Below, in pieces: positions 60,451-64,000 of a DNA stretch of 64,000 nucleotides (the first letter of the stretch is position 1; each line of letters starts with the position of its first letter). The DNA is taken from assembly GCA_964527835.1 (NCBI GenBank), contig CAZGNV010000005.1, positions 1-64,000 on the forward strand, given 5' to 3'. Both the position numbers and the translations under genes were made by a program. The notes under the pieces are model-generated. The model was not told where the DNA came from. It ran no database searches and saw nothing but the letters and a program-made list of their open reading frames with translations. This DNA is from JAFDCJ01 sp964527835. Its GTDB lineage: Bacteria; Desulfobacterota; Desulfobacteria; Desulfobacterales; JAFDCJ01.

Positions 60451-61885
60451 CCTTTTGAAAATTGATGGCGTTTCGGACCATGGCCTCGGCCCACCCGGGG
60501 GTCCCCAGGGCATGAATGTGGATATAGGTGGCCAGCACGTTTTTATAAACCAGCCCGTCGCGGTCGCCCCGGATGCCGGCGCCGCGCTGCAAGCGAAAGA
60601 CCAGCGCATCCTGGGGACCGGTCCATTCGGACACCCGGGAGTAATGAAACTCGTGGCCCCGGATCTCGCTGCCCACGGGAAAATAGGGATTTTCATGCTC
60701 CACTTCGGCAACCACGTATCCGTGTCCCTGGGGGCGTTTGAAAAAATCAAACCCCAGGGGGAAAATGCCCGCCATGGGATAGGATTTTCCCTCCAGCACC
60801 AGTTTTTCTCCCAGGTACATCAGCCCGCCGCATTCGGCATAGATGGGAAATCCGGCCTGGACCCGCTCCTTGAGCTGCCGGCAGAAATTGCGGTTGGCCG
60901 CCAGCTGCCGGGCGTGGGTTTCGGGAAACCCGCCGCCGATGTAAAGCCCGTCCAGCGGCGGCAGGCCGGCGTCCTTGAGGGGGCTGACAAACACCACCTC
61001 GGCGCCGTGGATCTCAAGGGCCTCGATATTTTCCGGGTAGTAAAACTGAAACGCCGAATCTTTGATGATCCCGATCCGCGGTTTCGCCTGCAGACCGCTG
61101 GTGACAGGTGGCTGCCGGCCGGCCGCCGGTCGCCGGTCTTTGCTTTGCGCCTTCCGCCTTCCGGCTTCCGGCTTCAATTCCGGTGCCCCCCGGGCAATGG
61201 CCTCGATGGTCGGCAGATCCAGATGCTGTTGGGCAATTTCGGTGACCGCCTCGATGGCCCCGGTGGCCCACTGGTGTTCAGCGGAAGGCACCAGACCCAG
61301 GTGCCTTTCGGGAAAGTGCTGCCGGCCGAGTTTGGGAATCGCTCCCACCACCGGCAGGCGGCAGTAATGTTCGATGCTGTCGCGCAGTTTCTGCTCATGC
61401 CGGGCGTTGGCCACGCGGTTCAAAATAACGCCCTCGATCATGACCTGCGGATCGAACCGGCAGCAGCCCGCCACCACCGCGGCCATGGTGCGGGTGATTT
61501 TGGTGCAGTCCACGCACAGCAGCACCGGTGCTTTGAGCAGTTTGGCAAGTTCGGCCGTGCTGGTGCTGCCTTCAAGATCGATGCCGTCATAAAGGCCGCG
61601 GTTGCCTTCGATGACGGCAATGTCATGGTCGGCCGCATGGCTGAAAAAGGACTGCCGGTTGTCGGCGGCACTTAAAAGAAAGGAGTCCAGATTATAGCAG
61701 GGCCGACCGGCCGCCAGGGCCAGCCAGCCCGCATCGATATAATCCGGACCTTTTTTGAACGGCGCAATGGAATGGCCCGCCTGGTTCAACGCGGAGATCA
61801 GCCCGATGGACACGATGGTCTTGCCCGAGCCACCGCGCAGAGCAGCAATAATGATTCTGGGAAACGCCTTGGCATCGGACTGCAT
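60446..61885 (-). CDS. dsrN: CbiA-type amidase of the dsr cluster
   Basis: This 479-residue protein has the P-loop ALRGGSGKTIVSIGL, the cobyrinate synthase region (VIEGNRGLYDG) and a type-1 glutamine amidotransferase domain with Cys in YAECGGLMYLGE and GHEFHYS. Cobyrinate a,c-diamide synthases amidate side chains of corrinoids; in dsr clusters the homolog DsrN is thought to amidate siroheme for the sulfite reductase. The position after dsrD supports dsrN; a role in cobalamin synthesis remains possible. Confidence 0.88.
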   Translation of the reverse strand: MQSDAKAFPRIIIAALRGGSGKTIVSIGLISALNQAGHSIAPFKKGPDYIDAGWLALAAGRPCYNLDSFLLSAADNRQSFFSHAADHDIAVIEGNRGLYDGIDLEGSTSTAELAKLLKAPVLLCVDCTKITRTMAAVVAGCCRFDPQVMIEGVILNRVANARHEQKLRDSIEHYCRLPVVGAIPKLGRQHFPERHLGLVPSAEHQWATGAIEAVTEIAQQHLDLPTIEAIARGAPELKPEAGRRKAQSKDRRPAAGRQPPVTSGLQAKPRIGIIKDSAFQFYYPENIEALEIHGAEVVFVSPLKDAGLPPLDGLYIGGGFPETHARQLAANRNFCRQLKERVQAGFPIYAECGGLMYLGEKLVLEGKSYPMAGIFPLGFDFFKRPQGHGYVVAEVEHENPYFPVGSEIRGHEFHYSRVSEWTGPQDALVFRLQRGAGIRGDRDGLVYKNVLATYIHIHALGTPGWAEAMVRNAINFQKG

Positions 61886-61894
61886 GGATCGCTG

Positions 61895-61928
61895 AAAAAA
61901 CCCGGGAAAAACAGAACCAGCCCCCGGG
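61895..61928 (-). terminator. Weak terminator between dsrD and dsrN
   Basis: On the minus strand CCCGGG, a 16-nt loop and CCCGGG are followed by six T. The stem is only 6 bp, so partial termination that lowers dsrN transcription relative to dsrABD is plausible. Confidence 0.5.
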
Positions 61929-61939
61929 CTTAAACCCCG

Positions 61940-62179
61940 CTAGTCTTCGTGTTCCGCATGGGCCTGTTTGCCGGCACCCTTGAGGCCATACAGCGACGTG
62001 CTGCCGCTGGACCAGTACTCGAGCACCTCTTCCTGCACCAGCCGGTTGATCAGTTTTTTGGCCTCCCGGGGTTTCATGTCCAGGATCTTGGTCAGGTCGT
62101 TGAAGTAGAACTTGCTCTTGGTTTTGGCCTTTTTCTCCAGGCCGGCGACAATTTTTTCTTTTGCTTCCTCGTAATCCAT
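61940..62179 (-). CDS. dsrD: DsrD sulfite reductase activator
   Basis: The start at 62179 (MDYEEAKEKIVAGL) gives 79 residues, the family's normal size. It has a winged-helix fold (SKFYFNDLTKILDMKPREAK, then LINRLVQEEVLEYWSSGSTS). DsrD stimulates dissimilatory sulfite reductase in sulfate reducers, and its presence argues for the reductive direction. It follows dsrB after a stable hairpin. Confidence 0.95.
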   Translation of the reverse strand: MDYEEAKEKIVAGLEKKAKTKSKFYFNDLTKILDMKPREAKKLINRLVQEEVLEYWSSGSTSLYGLKGAGKQAHAEHED

Positions 62180-62205
62180 GGTTGTCCTCTTTTGAATGCA
62201 ATCCA

Positions 62206-62227
62206 GGGGGCCCGATGCCGGGCCCCC
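62206..62227 (-). other. Stable hairpin between dsrB and dsrD
   Basis: GGGGGCCCG (62206-62214) and CGGGCCCCC (62219-62227) form a 9-bp all-GC stem with a 4-nt loop 16 bp after the dsrB stop on the minus strand. No T-run follows in that direction, so it is likely an mRNA-processing or 3'-protecting hairpin and not a terminator. Confidence 0.75.
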
Positions 62228-62243
62228 GAACGGAGATTGACAC

Positions 62244-63392
62244 CTAGAACTTGAACTGCGACGTATGGCGCCAGGTGTAGTAAGCCGGATCACGGAAATC
62301 ATCAATCAGATGATGGGTGAATTCCAGCTCGCATTTTTCAAAAAACCGCTCCCATCCGATGCGCTCCGCCCATTCGCCCAGGCGCTCGTATTTCATGGCG
62401 TCCTTGGAATAGGCCTCGACGATTCTTTCGATGGTTTCGGTGGTCTTGGGCCAGCGCGGCGGCTCATTGGGAATAAAGGCCACCACGACCTTGGAAAACG
62501 CCGGCGGGCTGAGCCGGTTGGAGACCTTGCCGCCGGCCATGATCACGATGCCGTCGCCGACATCATCGGCCAGGGGCATCGCGGGGCACATGGTGTAACA
62601 GTTGCCGCAGAACATGCAGCGCGGTTCGTTGACGGCCACGCTGTTGACCTTGGTCCCGTCGGGCAGCTCCACCTTGGCCGGCTTGATGGCCGCCGTGGGG
62701 CAGGCCGCGATGGCCAGGGGAATCTCGCACATTTTGTCCAAATACTCATGGTCGAGCATCGGCGGTTTGCGGTGATATCCTAGAATGGCGATATCCGAGC
62801 AGTGCACCGCGCCGCACATGTTCAGGCAGCAGGCCAGCGACACCCGCAGGTGGGCCGGCAGATCATGGTTTTTAAAGTGATGGAAAAGCACATCCATGGT
62901 GGCCTTGACCGGGCCCGAGGCGTCGGTGGCCGGCGTGTGGCAGTGAATCCATCCCTGGGTGTGAATGATGTTGGTGATGCCGGCCCCGGTGCCGCCCACC
63001 GGAAACTTGAAGCTGCCGCCGGCGAACTTGCGGCTTTCCAGGTCCTGGATCAGGGGCTCGACCTTGTCCTCGCTGTCCACCATGAACTCGATGTTGTTGC
63101 GGGTGGTAAAACGCAGATACCCGTCACAGTGCTTTTCGGCAATCTCGCAGATTTCACGGATGTGGGTGGTGCTCATCAAACGGGCACCACCGACGCGCAC
63201 CGTGTAAACCTTGTCGCCGGATTCGGCCACGTGGTAGTAGACACCGGGTTGGATAATCTCGTGCCACAGCCATTGGCCCTTGTTCTTGGCGATGACCGGC
63301 GGATAGAACTCATCGTATTTGCGCGGCCCGATGTCGGTGATGCGGTCTTCCATCGGCTTGTCGGGATTGTAACCTGATGATATAAAAGCCAT
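62244..63392 (-). CDS. dsrB: Dissimilatory sulfite reductase beta subunit
   Basis: This 382-residue protein has the siroheme/4Fe-4S region (CCLNMCGAVHCSDIAILGYH), the sulfite-site part (YLRFTTRNNIEFMVD) and an inserted ferredoxin domain (RCMFCGNCYTMCPAMPLADD). With DsrA it forms the alpha2beta2 enzyme that reduces sulfite with DsrC in the cytoplasm. It lies 10 bp after dsrA, co-transcribed. Confidence 0.97.
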   Translation of the reverse strand: MAFISSGYNPDKPMEDRITDIGPRKYDEFYPPVIAKNKGQWLWHEIIQPGVYYHVAESGDKVYTVRVGGARLMSTTHIREICEIAEKHCDGYLRFTTRNNIEFMVDSEDKVEPLIQDLESRKFAGGSFKFPVGGTGAGITNIIHTQGWIHCHTPATDASGPVKATMDVLFHHFKNHDLPAHLRVSLACCLNMCGAVHCSDIAILGYHRKPPMLDHEYLDKMCEIPLAIAACPTAAIKPAKVELPDGTKVNSVAVNEPRCMFCGNCYTMCPAMPLADDVGDGIVIMAGGKVSNRLSPPAFSKVVVAFIPNEPPRWPKTTETIERIVEAYSKDAMKYERLGEWAERIGWERFFEKCELEFTHHLIDDFRDPAYYTWRHTSQFKF

Positions 63393-63402
63393 ATTTTACC
63401 CC

Positions 63403-64000
63403 CTATCTCTGATGATATTTTCTGAATTCGTTGATGTCGCGCTTGAATCCACCCGGAACCTCATCTTCTTTCCAGAAAATATACGGGTTGGTCCTGGGCT
63501 CCATCACCATCCGCGGATCGGGCTCGAGGCCGGTGACTTCCAGCAGCTTCTGCATCCCCTGACGCTTCATGAGCTCGCCGAGCCGCTCGCGGTTTTTGCC
63601 TTCTTCCATCCACCAATCCCAGATGTTCTCGATGAGTTCCTTGATGTCGTCATAGGGCTCTTCGACCTTCATGAAGGGTACGATCAGCGAACCCATCTGG
63701 GCACCGTCCAGAATCGGGGCCTTGGCGCCGGCCAGAATGGTCACGCCGGTATCCTGGCCGACTCTCAGGGCCCGGGGCATGGCATTGATGCAATGCATGC
63801 AGCGATTGCATTCCTTGTTGTCGATCATCAGCTTGTTGCCTTCCATCCACATGCAGCTGGTGGGACAGCGGTCAATGATTTCCTTCTGGATATCAAAAGG
63901 ACCCCAGTCGCGGCCGGAATGGGCGCCGCCGTTGGGGGCAATCTCGCCACCGATGTAGGCCTGGACCGCTTCCTGGTCGATGCGGATGTCGTCTTTCCAG
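63403..64000 (-). CDS. dsrA: Dissimilatory sulfite reductase alpha subunit (partial)
   Basis: The C-terminal 198 residues are present; the gene continues past the window edge (first complete codon at 63999). Visible are CPTSCMWMEGN, the ferredoxin-like CNRCMHCINAMPRALR and the conserved end (NPYIFWKEDEVPGGFKRDIN). It is the catalytic partner of DsrB in sulfite reduction. Confidence 0.97.
   Translation of the reverse strand, partial: WKDDIRIDQEAVQAYIGGEIAPNGGAHSGRDWGPFDIQKEIIDRCPTSCMWMEGNKLMIDNKECNRCMHCINAMPRALRVGQDTGVTILAGAKAPILDGAQMGSLIVPFMKVEEPYDDIKELIENIWDWWMEEGKNRERLGELMKRQGMQKLLEVTGLEPDPRMVMEPRTNPYIFWKEDEVPGGFKRDINEFRKYHQR

Overview
The window looks like a chromosomal segment of a sulfate-reducing member of the Desulfobacterota, probably a Desulfobacterales relative. 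The right edge carries dsrA (partial), dsrB, dsrD and the CbiA-type dsrN on the minus strand. Other supporting genes are a tetraheme cytochrome c3-like protein, two tungsten/molybdenum aldehyde:ferredoxin oxidoreductases, molybdopterin synthesis genes and a YeiH-type anion exporter. No tRNA, rRNA, CRISPR array or recognisable transposase was seen.

Layout. Positions 1-8600 are clearly AT-richer than the rest and hold a cluster of secreted or lipid-anchored proteins (CsgG/LpoB-, FlgT/LPP20- and TPR-like), a YdjM-like membrane protein and a TM2 protein. From 8.6 to 18 kb lie an alkylguanine repair enzyme, a Dus enzyme, a c-heme-binding sensor kinase with its sigma-54 regulator, a YeiH-like transporter operon and a 45-residue Cys-rich protein. 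From 18 to 32 kb the minus strand carries prmA, a TacAT-like toxin-antitoxin pair, a radical SAM protein, a DUF4143-type ATPase inserted at the end of a PEP/pyruvate-binding gene, and hipBA; on the plus strand are a SpoIIE-type phosphatase, an acyl-CoA synthetase and an aminotransferase. From 32 to 41 kb are two more toxin-antitoxin pairs, the two AOR genes (one with a ferredoxin-like partner), a Nudix hydrolase, a YgjP-like peptidase and an OYE-family enzyme. From 41 to 45 kb is a histidine kinase / HDOD / PP2C signalling operon. From 45 to 51 kb is a debris field: three further DUF4143 ATPases, brnTA and several broken genes. From 51 to 59 kb are a polar amino-acid ABC transporter without a binding protein, moaB, mobA, moaE, moaC, mltA, tatA/B, tatC and the cytochrome. 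The end is a PrmA-like methyltransferase followed by the dsr cluster.

How the genes fit together. The Moco/W-cofactor genes could serve the two AOR enzymes. Tat genes, the cytochrome and dsr genes belong to respiratory sulfur metabolism. The accessory signal is strong: five toxin-antitoxin modules and four DUF4143 ATPases lie within about 32 kb, several of them bordered by direct repeats or by pieces of other genes.

The most unusual signals are (1) two long hairpin elements that share a core, each with an outer stem that copies in inverted form the last bases of the adjacent gene; (2) a 97-bp direct repeat around an ATPase gene; (3) a 28-bp dispersed repeat flanking hipBA; and (4) the AT-rich envelope cluster. 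All family assignments come from reading motifs by eye; no database search was run.
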